Shown here piece after piece: positions 11,057-22,319 of a stretch of DNA of 64,000 bases; the stretch's first letter is position 1; each line of letters begins with the position of its first letter. A program made the translations under genes and the position numbers. The notes below the pieces were generated by a model. It saw only the letters and a list, made by a program, of their open reading frames with translations. It was not told the origin of the DNA and made no database searches. Source of the stretch: Isoetes taiwanensis. Its lineage: Eukaryota > Streptophyta > Lycopodiopsida > Isoetales > Isoetaceae. Location of the stretch: NCBI GenBank assembly GCA_021234155.1, contig JAJEKV010000042.1, positions 1,294,257 through 1,358,256 of the forward strand. The letters are read 5' to 3'.

Positions 11057-12162
11057 ACGCATCACTTTGGGATTTTTTTTTGAAAGCCGTTAAGACAATT
11101 TTCAGAGGATATAAAATCCATTAAGAGAAGTTCCTAGAGGGATTTTAAGACAATTCTTACAAGAAAAATTTCCCTATTCCTTACAAGAACATTTTCAAAG
11201 GGAAAATTTACCCTTTGTTATTAAATGTTATAAGATCATAACCCTATGGTTCTTTCAAGCTATGAACATAAGGAAAATTTATGACCCATGGCAATTGTCA
11301 TGGTCAAGGATCTATGTTCCTTCAATGGGACTATAGGAATATGTTAAAGTCTAAGAGTATATGATTTCGCAAAAGTTTTGCAAAGCATATGAGGACATTA
11401 GACGAGATGATATTTACGCAAGGTTCTCTTGAAGATGTTGTTTACTCTTGAACAACCTAAGAATGAAATTTAACTTTTGTTTTGTAAGGACATAAAAATT
11501 TGTGGATTGACACATGTTGGCCACATATGAACATGATCTTTTAAAGGTCAATTCTAGAGTTGTCTGATGTGTTGAGACTCAGAGTCTTAATATTTCAACA
11601 CTCTAAAAGTAAGAAGTATTCATAAAAATATGGAACCTAAGTTTTATGACAATGATGACATGACATTAAGAACCTTCTCACAAGAAATTCACACTAGCCA
11701 TCTCTTTGGCAATGGTGTTCTAACTAACTGTCTATAGTTAGTCTATGAAATTGGTTGGCGAGTCTCATGATGAGATGGTTGACAGGGTAGTAAAATTTCT
11801 ACTATAGTAAAATTTCTACTACATTAAGGACTAAGTTAAGAACAACCTTTAAATATGAAGTTGTACGATGCCTCTAAGATGCTTGGCATCTTTTGAGAAA
11901 GAGAAGGTTTGGTGATATTTATTCATTAATAGTCCAAAAGTTAATTTAAGACTTAACTTTGGATACAAGATTGGCCATGTAAGAAATTTAAGTAAACAAA
12001 TAAGATTCTACGATACTATGAAGGAATTGAAGACTTAATCCTGTTGAAGACCCTATATGGGAATGAAGACTTTCTCTAAGCACATGCTATACGAGGAAGA
12101 TGCTTATCCTACATGGACTGACAATGAGGACATTGTCTTTTTTTTTTTTTAGTTGGAGAGAA

Positions 12163-12363
12163 TGTAAGGAACCTTAGGACAAAACGAGATATACATTTAT
12201 ACATGTATTTGTACAATATTTTTCTACGTGTCTTTTGGTTCATGTCTTTTCACATGGAACAAAGACCACAATTTTGTATTTTTGTTAACTTGGAATAAGA
12301 GATGTAGTTTAGGTACTTGTGCTCTCTTTATGGATGCGTCTCTTGTTCCTTATTTCTTATATT
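12163..12363 (+). repeat. 3' LTR of the small LTR element
   Basis: A 201-base copy of the 5' LTR with its full TGTAAGGAACC start. It ends in TTATATT. The bases that follow belong to a minus-strand open frame whose stop codon is supplied by this LTR, so the element or its remnant interrupts that frame. Confidence 0.8.
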
Positions 12364-12887
12364 ACTCTTTCGTAGAGGACATCAGTCGTCCTTATGTGCT
12401 TAAGATTGGCAATGATATGATATGCCCACATAATGTCTTCGAGCAAAAGATACTCCTGCCCGTCGACATAGACTACGGGTATGGTGTCCAGGCCAGTAAG
12501 CTTGGATCCCAGGCTCCTAGATATTGGCATCTCTTCTGCCAACGATTTCCATCGCACAAAGTCGTCCTGACTGATGCGCTCATCCTCCTCTGAAGGCGAG
12601 AGAACCTGCATCTTCCCCTTCTCCGCGGGGATGTCCTCATCTTCCACATAATGGTCCATCAAGATGGCTAAGGCAAAGCGAACCTCAAAATAGGTCTGAT
12701 CATCCCAGTGTATGGTGGGAGGATGCTTACCCCAACGAATAATGCCCCCGAGGAAGTTGAAGGCATGTCGATCGCCCCCCATCATCTGTAGCAAGATTTC
12801 TTGGCTATAAGATATAGCTGCGGGGAACTCCATGTTGAATGCACTGGGAAACCATAGCTTGGATATCGAACTCGAAGAATCCGACAT
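12357..12887 (-). pseudogene. Truncated open frame of a minus-strand LTR element
   Basis: An open frame of 176 codons that I do not recognise. It begins with a Ser-rich start (MSDSSSSISKLW), has an acidic middle and runs into the LTR of the neighbouring element, where the TAA at 12357-12359 ends it by accident. It lies about 2.1 kb downstream of the minus-strand iMet primer site at 15031, so it is probably part of that element's coding region. No polymerase motifs are visible. Confidence 0.45.
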
Positions 12888-13922
12888 AATCGGGATGTGC
12901 CAGCATGTTGCCGATAAGATCTACATCTTGGAGCAGATAGGAATGGAGAAGCTCAAAGGGAACCTAGGGGTCTCAATGTTCTCCATCCAAATACCATTGT
13001 TGGCACTTAGAGAAATCCATGAGGCAAGATGGAAAGAGCGAAAGAAGAGAAAGCACTTGGGGAAGAAGAAAAGAAGGTGGAGAACCCTAAAAGTGAAAGT
13101 GAGTTTAAATATGCTAACTTTCAGCCAACGCATTGTTATTTACTTATTTTATTTACTTTATACTTTTATTATTTATTTTATTTATTTATTTCTCTTTCTT
13201 TTTCCCTTTTTTTTTTTTATATAGAACAGAACAGAAAATTTACACGGCCCATGCATATACACAAGACCGAAAGGTCTATATTTATAGCAAAAAAAGGGGG
13301 GGGGGGGCAGATATACAATAAGATCTTGGTACAAAACAAAGGTATAATGCCCAGCTTCTCAGTGGCTTTCTGCAAGGCGAGGATGATATGGGCCTGGAAC
13401 CTAAGGCCAGTCATAAACTCCTGGGCAATTTTTTGAACCAAACGTTGGAATTGCAACCTGCGTAACAAAAGCTTGGTGGACTTCTGGTATTTCTAAATCT
13501 CCCACAAGGCTACCATGCCAAGTTTCCACTTATGGGCCTTCTTCTTGGCAGCTAACGGCTTAGGGAGGGTCTTACTTACCGTAGAACGGTGTCCAGTCGC
13601 GTTGATCGATCTTGGCGTCGACTAGAAGATGTGGCCTTGCCTACCCCGCCCACGGCTTAGAGGTGCTCCTTACAATTACCTCCTAACTTGTGTGCAATAT
13701 TTTTCTGCCTTCGTTTAATCGTAGGTGGCCCAAGTTGGTCGGCGTTCTGTTGGCTTGATTTTCAGCTGCCCGCTCTGCTTCTCTTTGTGCATGTCAATCC
13801 TTATGAGCATCTCAGTGATGTATCTATTAGGCATGGCCGCCATTTCTAGCTCAATGGAGTGTTGGAGCTTAGAAGTGATGTAATCAGAGAAATTATCCCA
13901 TAAGAACCTCTAAGTTTTCTTA
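12888..13922 (-). other. Interior of minus-strand LTR element, no intact frame
   Basis: Contains a T-rich low-complexity patch (13130-13225) and a run of G at 13302-13314. Short open frames on both strands do not match anything I know. Together with the frames on either side it is probably decayed element interior. Confidence 0.4.
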
Positions 13923-14330
13923 TCATAATAGTGCAAGGGTAAGGTAAATATCCATTGGATCTCCACTGGCGACTTCTTGTGCATCTGCCCCTATGGCCAG
14001 GTCCATAACCCATTGTGCCTCCACACTCGCAGCTTCCTTACCACTAGTGGTCGCCGACTCAAGGGGATAGTACTTAGTGAGCGTCAAGACTTGGTTTGGC
14101 TGCTCCACGAGGGTATATGCTTCGCCTGCAGTGTTAAGCTTGAACAAGAATCTCGCAATCAGGTGGAAGATGGGGTAACGTATCCGACCTCCCACCGTGA
14201 AACATTGGACTAGTTGCTCGAGAAGGATTTTAACCTTCTCGGGGTCTCCAGCAAGGTTGCTTCCAAGCTCGGTAAAGAGCTGTGTGACATCAAGTGTGGC
14301 GTAACTTTGGGTCTGCTTGGTGCGAACCAT
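13923..14330 (-). CDS. Unknown 135-codon frame next to iMet primer site (gag position)
   Basis: An open frame starting MVRTKQTQSY, located about 700 bases downstream of the minus-strand primer site at 15031-15043. That is the position where gag begins in an LTR element. No capsid or zinc-knuckle motif is recognisable, so the gag identity is inferred from position only. The frame ends at 13923 while related open sequence may continue in other phases. Confidence 0.4.
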   Translation of the reverse strand: MVRTKQTQSYATLDVTQLFTELGSNLAGDPEKVKILLEQLVQCFTVGGRIRYPIFHLIARFLFKLNTAGEAYTLVEQPNQVLTLTKYYPLESATTSGKEAASVEAQWVMDLAIGADAQEVASGDPMDIYLTLALL

Positions 14331-15030
14331 GGCTTGTGGAGGAAAAGATAGGCGTCAAGATAAAAGATTGGGGTCTGGTTATGGTAGTAGGTTGAAGCAG
14401 TCAATTCTGACGGCTAGTCAAGCTCAACTATGGAGGAAGCAGCTCAAATCCGGTGGCTATGGCGACTGGAGAAGGCGAGAAGAAGCACAAAGAAAAGCTT
14501 GGAAGAAAAGTTATCCCAAAAACAAATTGTAAATCCCTACTATTTCTAGAAGCATGTAAAAAAATATTTTTATAAGGCGAGTTTTTCTATATGGTGGGTA
14601 TACTGAGGCGCTGAGGTGGTTTTGGCCTCCTAGAATTTGATTCTAACCACCTATTTCCCGGTCGGCATCGCACTTAAAGAAGATGCCAAAAATCTTCTCC
14701 CTTGGGTGTCTCCCGATGGGGCCCCTAGGGGGTTTTAGTCATTTAATTGTCCTCTATGCAACGGCATAAGAATCGCCTCCATCCGATCTTTCTATAAAAA
14801 GTTATGGCCTCCGAGAGAAAGAGACCTTGTTCTACCAAAAACTCAACAGGGCCCAACTCTTATATCCTACAATTTAATTCCTAATTCCCTCGTTTTTCAC
14901 ATATTTAAGCTAATTGGCTCAATACCTATGGATTTAGGATAATTTCCTACATTAGAGAACCCCTACCAGCTAATCAATCTAACGGGTTAGAACATGGCCA
15001 GAGTTCTGATCTGAGTCTACCAAGATCATG

Positions 15031-15043
15031 GCTCTGATACCAT
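15031..15043 (-). other. Minus-strand iMet primer-binding site
   Basis: GGCTCTGATACCA is the reverse complement of TGGTATCAGAGCC. On the minus strand it follows GGGAGCATCA-TAA, so an LTR ending in CA, a 3-base spacer and the primer site are all in the expected order. This marks a minus-strand LTR retrotransposon whose 5' LTR lies to the right. Confidence 0.8.
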
Positions 15044-15046
15044 TAT

Positions 15047-16487
15047 GATGCTCCCTAACCTATGTGATGCTCCCATCGTATAAATACAGGAAATTCCCCA
15101 CCCATGGTAACTCAATCACCATGGAAAGGCCCCCCATCTGGCTCAGACCACTTGTGATGGGCAAGTGTCCGGGTGAAGGGCACGGAGGCGTCATTCGTTC
15201 CACGCCTTTTATGGAAAATCCTATATAGCGGAAGCGTACATACATGTTAGCACCCAACACACAATATGCATAATAATATGCCACCACGAAGGTCAGTCCA
15301 TCCATCAACGAGACGACATCATACAATATCAATATATATAGCAAATGCATCAGAAATGAAGGTTGACTCAAGGGGATCAACTAACGGTCAGGGCCTTCGG
15401 ATAACAACAGACGAAATCATGGCATCGGCATTGGCTGGCATAGGACAATGGCTAGGGTAGTCCACTCCATCCGTGCCTCATGTGCACACTTTGCAGATAG
15501 GCTGAAACATGTTATGGCATGGATATAGCCTTCCGGAGACGTAATCTCATGGATTCACCCTATGAGACTACTTCAAATTGCATCTCCCTGGTTCGATGAG
15601 GCAGGAAGAGGATGAATCCCCTCCTGGAGCACAATAGTTCCATGGATGGCTAGAGGATCATAGCACTACAGGCACCCACACATCCGTACCCGACTCCCCT
15701 CCCCCTAAATCTATAGGTCGGATCACCGCACCTAGTGAGCCCATGGCATCCCACCAGACATTACCTGCGACCCAGGGGGCGTCAGACCCATACCTAACCC
15801 ACACGCGGTGACCGATTATAAGCCTAGCACACTGTAGAGTCCCCAGTAGCCACGCTCAGAAAGCCCCCAACCACTTCACTATAATACTCGTTATATGGTG
15901 CTCATTCTTGGCTTAACATCCACAACCAGGTGGGCTCTTGTGCACAGGCTGCATTTAACGGGATTTAAGGGATTCTAACTAGGAACATCTCTACTACTAG
16001 ATGGCCTTTAGGTCTCTACCCCAACAATTCCCACAACACAGGGGACAATCATCATGTACATATATCTCCCTCCATAACCTTAATTAGAGCATGAAATAGA
16101 GATTAATCATACAACTACACATACAAGGGCTAGTTAGAAGCTCAATCCATCTAAGTACTAACCTGTGTCTTGGCTAGAGCTATTATCTCTTAAGGTCTCC
16201 ATGTAACTGGTCTGATTGGGGATGATCAAGCAGCTCCTCCTTCATCAAATCCTCCCAAATCGATTTGGGTTGGAGATCCACTTGATTGCCTCTTACACAG
16301 GTAAGTAGCTTGGGCCAATCGAGTTGGTCCAGGTGGCCTCACCTTACTGGTCGAATTATACTAATTAATAATTAGGTAGATACTTAGTTATTAGTTTGCT
16401 TAATTAGCTGACATTTTATCATAGCTAACTTAAACCCTTTTAGTTTAATCTATAATGGTCCAAAATACGCATATGTCGAACGTCACA
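15047..16487 (-). repeat. Candidate 5' LTR of the minus-strand element
   Basis: On the minus strand the segment would start TGTGACGTTCGAC and end GGTTAGGGAGCATCA, giving the TG...CA termini of an LTR directly before the primer site. The left edge is well supported by the primer site. The right edge at 16487 is a guess from the TGTGACG start, because no second LTR copy is in the window. No coding potential was seen. Confidence 0.4.
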
Positions 16488-19129
16488 ACCGGGGCACCAA
16501 AATTAGCTTGCACTTGGCTATGGTGCTGTGTATTAGACCGAGCGCTTGTAGGAATGAGAGACTTCTGGTGCAAGCAATGATTCTTTAGGAGACTTTTTCC
16601 TGGCCATATGTACACCAAATCTCGCCTTATTAGGGGCCCTTCCATTCATGGTGGATCTTATGTGGACTAGGGATTTGCAAAGCTCCTTCGCGCAAATCTT
16701 GGGAAAAAAATTGGAGCAGGGCACAAAAGTTGCACGATGCGCATTTTGGGCATCTGGATTTAGAAATGGGAGCTCCAAACCGTCCTTTATGCAACTTTCA
16801 GGCAATTGGGCAAAATCTTAGTAGGCACCCTAGTACGCAAAACACCTAGTGGGGTTCTTCTTGATTGTATCTCCTGTGCGACCTACGTGACGCTGGATGA
16901 TCCTAGACGCTAGTCACTAAGGATGGTGACATTAAACGGGCCACTCCTAGACAATAGAGCTAGAAGGAGCTAGGAGCTATGGGTGTTGGATGCTGGAGCT
17001 AGGCGCTAGGCACTGGATCTAGGCGTTGGAGTTGCAATGTCCCTGTCTAAAGTGATTCCAACACAATGTTGGACCACTTAAGGGACATGCACAAGGAAAC
17101 GTTGAAGCTAGAATATTCTTTTCAATCAAAATGCATGGCCCAAAGGCTCTTGGCATGAGGTATTGCATATATCTTTCTTGAAAAAAACTAGGTACAAGTG
17201 CCCATGAAATCTCCACATGAAATGGTTCTATCTATATAAATAGTATGAATATTCAACGACCCTATTATGAATCAAGATCGGACGATTAAGATTGAACCCA
17301 TATCTTTTACCCATTTTTTTCAAGAAGAAGAAAAAAGAGGACTATGATAAATGGTTGAGATACCAATGGTTGAGATTAAGATCACCTTTTGGCATTAAAA
17401 CATATCTGCGGGCACACTTAGTGGCCTTTCCACTATAACATAAGAAGATAGGTGAACGCCCCGAACCTTCCATCTCATTAGGGTTGTGGAGTTGAGTAGG
17501 ATGAACCTTTTGTGAGGCTAGGTGAAGGAGGAATATTTGAGCACAATTATAGACAAAGAATAAAAGCAAAGGGCCAAAAACAATAGAGCATAAAGGGATT
17601 AATTCGGTTATGTGGAATGATGCCGACGTGGAGTCTATTCGGGCCAAGTGTCACGTGGAGGAACGCAAAGAAGAATAGGGGAAGCAGCAAAATATGGGAC
17701 TTATATCTATTAAAATATTTCTCTCACAACTTCAAAACCCCAAATGCTTCTAGTGCCTTAGTATTTTAGACAATCTAGATTTTTTTAGATCAGCCAGTGC
17801 TTCCTCCCAACGGGCGTACTTCTTTTTTTGGTTAGCAAACGAAGCCATGGCCATCTATATGCAATTCATTTCATCAATTCCTCTTCTCGAGTTGCCAAAG
17901 AGAGGCCAAAGCCCCATTACCCATTAGGCTATATTGAACAGTAACTATCACATGTAGGGCCACACTAAAGATATATCAGTGTTCAATTTCTACACTTCTC
18001 AAAGCGATTCATTGCACTTCAATTATTTCGGCTAGAGAAATCAGAGCACTCTGATCCAAATCCGATGAGCCTCTCTTCTCAGGTTTGCAGATCCTTTTTT
18101 GTCTCCTATAACTCGGATTAACTTCTGGTGGATCAACCTCTATCGCCAGCAGATTCTTCACACCAGGCCACTACAAGCACAGGTAGATTGGATCTTCCAC
18201 GCCTTTCATAATAGAATTGCAAATGCCTTAGCTGAATCTTAGAGCAAACCCTGTTTGCTGAATCTCACAGACCACTCAATGCCTTACCTGATTCAAAACC
18301 TCTGCACAAATCTCACTTCACCACTCAGTCACAATCCAAATGTGCCAATCCGATATGTCTCCTTTTTTGTTGTCCCCTTTTATTTTCTGCCCTCATAATT
18401 TTTACAACGTCACTTATTCATAAACCAAAATAGATATCACAAAAAATCTACCAACACATGTCATTGTTGAATGATAGTTTTTACTTACTATTTGTTAGCA
18501 TAGTAGACCTGCAGATCTGGTCAATGCTAGAAGATCTTGGGATTGTGTAATGCTTCCAGATTTTTGAAAGACTTGAGGAACACCGGAATCAGGCCTCTAA
18601 TTTAGAATTTAACTTAACCAGAATTTTGTCGTTGTTTATGTAACCTAACTGGATTTTTTAAATATCATTAGGGAATGCCTACACCTTTTACAAGTTACCA
18701 GTAAAATGGCTTCATACATACTTTATAAGGAATACATATATCAAATTATTATGCTTTTTTCCTTCAACATTTTCCTTCAATATTGTTTCCTTCAAATTGA
18801 AGACCTTGAATCGAACACCTAGATCCTCAGTATAGATTGTCATGAGGGATTTTGCAAAGATTAATAATCACAAAACTGAACAGAAAACAAGAGAGACATC
18901 AATGCCAAATTGAGATTCCCTTGATATCATAATGCACAACAACAAGGAACTTGCAGAACGCAGAGATCTGCAATAAGATGAGAATACTAAGTCTTGTCTA
19001 GCTTCTAAGTCTAAGCTAATGATAGTAAAATATCCTTGGGCTCATAATAATCCTAGTCTAAATGGTTATACTAGCTAAATGCAGTCTAAATGGTACTAGT
19101 TATGGGTGCCCGGCGTTGCCGGGCGTGAG
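16488..19129. other. Non-coding stretch, no gene recognised
   Basis: AT-rich DNA with only short unconserved frames. A GGAGCTAGG / GGCGCTAGG-rich patch at about 16956-17032 is a degenerate short tandem repeat. Nothing else stands out. Confidence 0.5.
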
Positions 19130-19316
19130 TACAATTTGAATATAGACAACCATGAAGAAGTAGATAGAAGCACATTGCCTTGCTAAATTTGAACGGGGGC
19201 CGTAGAAGCAGGAAGATGATATTGCAATTTTGATATAGGCAACCATGAAGGAGTAGACATAAGCACATTGCCTTGCTAGAGTTGAATGGGATCGTAGAAG
19301 AATCGAGATGATATAT
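19130..19316. repeat. 93-bp tandem duplication
   Basis: Two diverged units share GACAACCATGAAGAAGTAGA (or GGCAACCATGAAGGAGTAGA) and AAGCACATTGCCTTGCTA. The shared start falls at 19141 and 19234, a 93-bp period. Confidence 0.75.
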
Positions 19317-19481
19317 TTCTTGCCTCAAAATATATGTTGGTTGATTTCTTTCTTAGTGAAGCAAAAATACTTTGGCAATCTTGAATTGAGGACAATCATC
19401 CAAGGAGATGGATATCCAAATCTAATTACTATTAGTACATTGTTAGTCCACCTAAGAACATAGGCATGTGCTTCACGAAGT

Positions 19482-19626
19482 CATTAATAATGAATGTTAT
19501 AGTAAAAGACGTGGCTTTGTGATGTAAAGAAAGAGAATTATGCTTCATTTATATAAAGTTTTTAAAAGAACCAATCCAAGTAGTCACATTAATAATGAAT
19601 GTTATAGTAAAAGACGTGGCTTTGTA
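19482..19626. repeat. Direct repeat, 106-bp spacing
   Basis: ATTAATAATGAATGTTATAG followed by TAAAAGACGTGGCTTTGT occurs at 19482-19520 and 19588-19626 with no difference over ~39 bases, so the duplication is recent. Confidence 0.8.
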
Positions 19627-19742
19627 TTTGATGTCTGTAACCCTTAAGCCTCAAGGACATCACATTGAAGTTTTGGCACTACATGACATGATGCTCCTTA
19701 TTTCTCTATAGGTACACCAAAAAAATTGTTGAACATGGTTTT

Positions 19743-19850
19743 GTGTATGTCTTGCACATGTTTATAGTTTCTATGCTAGTTTATGTTGGTCTATGTATGT
19801 CTTGCACATGTTTAGTTTCTAAGCTAGTTTATGTTGGTCTATGTCAAACT
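19743..19850. repeat. 50-bp tandem duplication
   Basis: TGTATGTCTTGCACATGTTT and CTAGTTTATGTTGGTCTATG are repeated at 19744 and 19794. The second unit lacks two bases (TA) after TTT. Confidence 0.8.
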
Positions 19851-20354
19851 AATCACGTTGAGACGATGAAATTAAATCAATATTTATGATGAAATTAAAT
19901 CAAATATTAGAGATACTGGACAACATACAATTGGGGGTTTACAATTTGTAGTTAAGAACCTAAATGGATGATATTACATCAGCTTCAAAGGGAGAATTTA
20001 GAAAGCTACACATCTTGACCATAGTTTCTTTGAATATGAAGCGCATATTTTAAGTAAAACACATAGCAAGAAAACACAAAATCATGGCCAACATTGAAGA
20101 CCATTCGCTTTCAACCCACTAATTCCTTAATGGTTTTGATTGCTATGTGCTACCTTCAAAGACTATAGAAGACAAAGAAATATGCATGTTTGTTGGTAGA
20201 GATTTCAATGTCTATACCATGAGGCTTGTATTTTTCAATGTCTGAGATACCAGAAAACATATAGAATTAGAGGGAAACCTTTCAATTAAGTTTTTGCTTC
20301 AAAACCTGCAATATCATAACATATATATGTTCTTATGTTTGTCCTCCTGAATCC
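19851..20354. other. Non-coding stretch
   Basis: AT-rich, no credible coding frame or recognisable element. Confidence 0.5.
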
Positions 20355-20600
20355 GGCCGTTGATCCGAGATCCGACGGCTCACGTGGCTTTGGGCCATAT
20401 CCTACGACCTAGATGGCTCGACCCAGATGGCTTGGGAGTTTGTGACCGATTATATGTAAGCGATCCTACGGTCCAGGTTGATCTGATCCTGACCGTTGGT
20501 CCGAGATCCTACGGCTCACGTTGCTTTAGATATATCCTACATCATCCTACAGTCCAAATTGATCATAATCCTTGGTCCAAGATCCTACGGCTCATATTGC
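20355..20600. repeat. Diverged tandem units with TCCGAGATCC-ACGGCTCACG core
   Basis: The phrase GTTGATCCGAGATCCGACGG / GTTGGTCCGAGATCCTACGG / TTGGTCCAAGATCCTACGG, each followed by CTCA-GTTGC or a variant, occurs at about 20358, 20493 and 20569. ATCCTACGGTCCA-type phrases lie between. This resembles a degenerate tandem array, perhaps from an old LTR or leader. Confidence 0.65.
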
Positions 20601-20640
20601 ATGCTCGGGCCTTGGTATTTTCAACAAATCTTAAGGAAAG

Positions 20641-20731
20641 GCTTTTAAATTTTTTTATGTTATTGGGGGGATTCGAACCCTGGTCATTAACCCCCCAACC
20701 CCCCATTCTAACTACTAGACCAGGCATTAAT
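20641..20731 (-). mobile_element. tRNA-derived SINE-like module
   Basis: On the minus strand TGCCTGGTCTAGTAGT (A-box-like, 20711-20726) is followed 30 bases later by GGGTTCGAATCCC (B box, ~20668-20680) and then an A-rich tail (20641-20662). That is the order of a tRNA-derived short interspersed element. The body between tRNA-like head and tail is very short, so it may be only a 5' fragment or a retroposed tRNA. Confidence 0.6.
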
Positions 20732-20784
20732 TCTATGAATAATTTATGTTTCAAAACTTAAAGGGAATGTTTTAATTAAGATAA

Positions 20785-21340
20785 AATAGAATATAACATT
20801 CTAGATAGTTCAAGAAAGTCCTAGAAAGTTCAGGAGGCTCTAGAAAGTTCTAAAATCTTCTAGAATGTTCTAGAAAGTTCTAGAATTCTAAAATATTTTG
20901 GAACATAAGAGAATCTAGGGGGGATCTAAGAGAATCCTTCCAAAAAGTCCCAAATTGTTCTAATAAGTTCTAGAATGTAAGGGAATCTTCGGGAATGTAA
21001 GAAAATAGGGAAATACTTCGAGAAAGTTCTAGAATGTTTTGAAAGTTTCAGAATGTTCTAGATCCAGAAGAATTAAAGGGAATATAAGGAAATCTCATAA
21101 ATTATAAGAGAATCTAGGAAGACATTTACAAGTCTAAAGGAATCTCTTAAAATCTAGTTGAATCTAAGGGAATCTTCATAATATCTAAGGGAATCTAAAA
21201 AAATCTCGATGAAATCTTAGAGTTTTTTTAAGATTTTGCAAAGAGCCACAATAGAATGTTCTAAAATGTTTCATAATAAAGGTATACAATATAAATCTTG
21301 AAAAAAAAAATGTTCTAGATGCTCAGGGTAAGCGCCTTAG
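20785..21340. repeat. TTCTAGAA-rich degenerate array
   Basis: The palindrome TTCTAGAA and its variants (GTTCTAGAAAGTTC, TTCTAGAATGTTC) occur many times, mixed with AAGGGAATCT and AAGAGAATCT units. It looks like a decayed short-unit satellite. TTCTAGAA is also the core geometry of a heat-shock element (TTCnnGAA), but no gene lies next to it. Confidence 0.65.
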
Positions 21341-21349
21341 TCTAAAAAT

Positions 21350-21727
21350 AGAAAGTGTTTTAGAAATGCTGCATACATCCAAGATAGATTATTTTGGAAG
21401 GTTCTAAATGCTCATGGGTAAGCACCTCAATCAAAATAGACAATTCTAAGAGAATCTAAGGGTATCTTCATAAATGCTAAATATAGTACATAAAATGTTG
21501 AAGAATATAAAGGAATGCTAAAATTGGAACTTGCACTGTTGGAACATGCACCGTAGGAAATCTGTAGTTGAATCTAATGGAATCTTCATAATAAATAGAA
21601 AGTGTTTTAGAAATGTTGCACAGATCCAAAATAGATTATTTTGGAAGGTTCTAAATGCTCATGGGTAAGCACCTCAATCAAAATAGAAAATTCTAAGAGA
21701 ATCTAAGGGAATCTTCATGAATGCTAG
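21350..21727. repeat. 247-bp direct duplication
   Basis: The segment GAAAGTGTTTTAGAAATG...CTCATGGGTAAGCACCTCAA...AATCTAAGGG-ATCTTCAT at 21350-21480 recurs at 21597-21727 with few changes. GGAACTTGCACCGTAGGAAC-type phrases are repeated in the spacer and after the second copy. Confidence 0.8.
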
Positions 21728-22167
21728 AGCACGACAGGGCCTTGCATCGTAAGAATATGCTAAAACTGGAACTTGCACCGTAGGAACATGCACCGTAAGA
21801 CGTGCTAAATTTCTTGTATATATATATTTTTTTTGTAATTAGCATTTCTAAGAAAGAAAATATCTGAAAAAAATACATAAGCATGAGCAATCCCGATGAT
21901 ACAGTTTTCAGTACCTACAATATTTGCCAGGCTCATGCTGTAAGCCTCATGTTCTGGCATGCAACCCTCCTAGTAGGGCCTATTGTTTTTGTGTTACACT
22001 TGTAATGAAGATGTCCAAATACTTGAAAGGTTTGCATCCAAAATTATTCTTCTGATGAACCTGAATAACAAAGGATACAATCCATTATAAATGTTGCATT
22101 TGCACACAACAAACATCGTGACAAAGACTTAAATATCGTTACCTTAGCGCCTCTGCATACACCATGT

Positions 22168-22245
22168 TTCGGGATGAGATCCCTTACACGGTACAATGAG
22201 GCCATTTTCGGGATGAGATCCCTTACACGGTACAATGAGGCCATC
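22168..22245. repeat. 39-bp tandem duplication containing a hairpin
   Basis: Two identical units start TTCGGGATGAGATCCC and end CAATGAGGCCAT, at 22168 and 22207. Each contains the perfect inverted repeat GGGAT-GAG-ATCCC. A third, diverged unit (CTATACACAATACAATTGAG) follows near 22296. Confidence 0.8.
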
Positions 22246-22319
22246 TGCATAAACCCAGTTACATGATAAGGTTACATAAGGTTACATGATAAGATTCTAT
22301 ACACAATACAATTGAGGCC

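Larger units (their letters stand above)
9770..12363 (+). mobile_element. Small non-autonomous LTR retrotransposon with iMet primer site
   Basis: Two short direct repeats (9770-9947 and 12163-12363) flank a 2.2 kb interior. Directly after the left repeat is TGGTATCAGAGCC, the classic initiator-methionine tRNA primer-binding site. A purine tract AGTTGGAGAGAA (12151-12162) precedes the right LTR, which starts TGTAAGG. The interior has one open frame of 152 codons (10304-10762) without known domains and no polymerase. The left LTR lacks about its first 27 bases, so the 5' edge is truncated against the neighbouring element. Most likely a copia-type deletion derivative. Confidence 0.75.

Noticed and set aside
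13029-13436. Plus-strand frame of 135 codons
   Set aside because: It runs through a T-rich low-complexity patch and the G run; composition-driven and lacking any domain.
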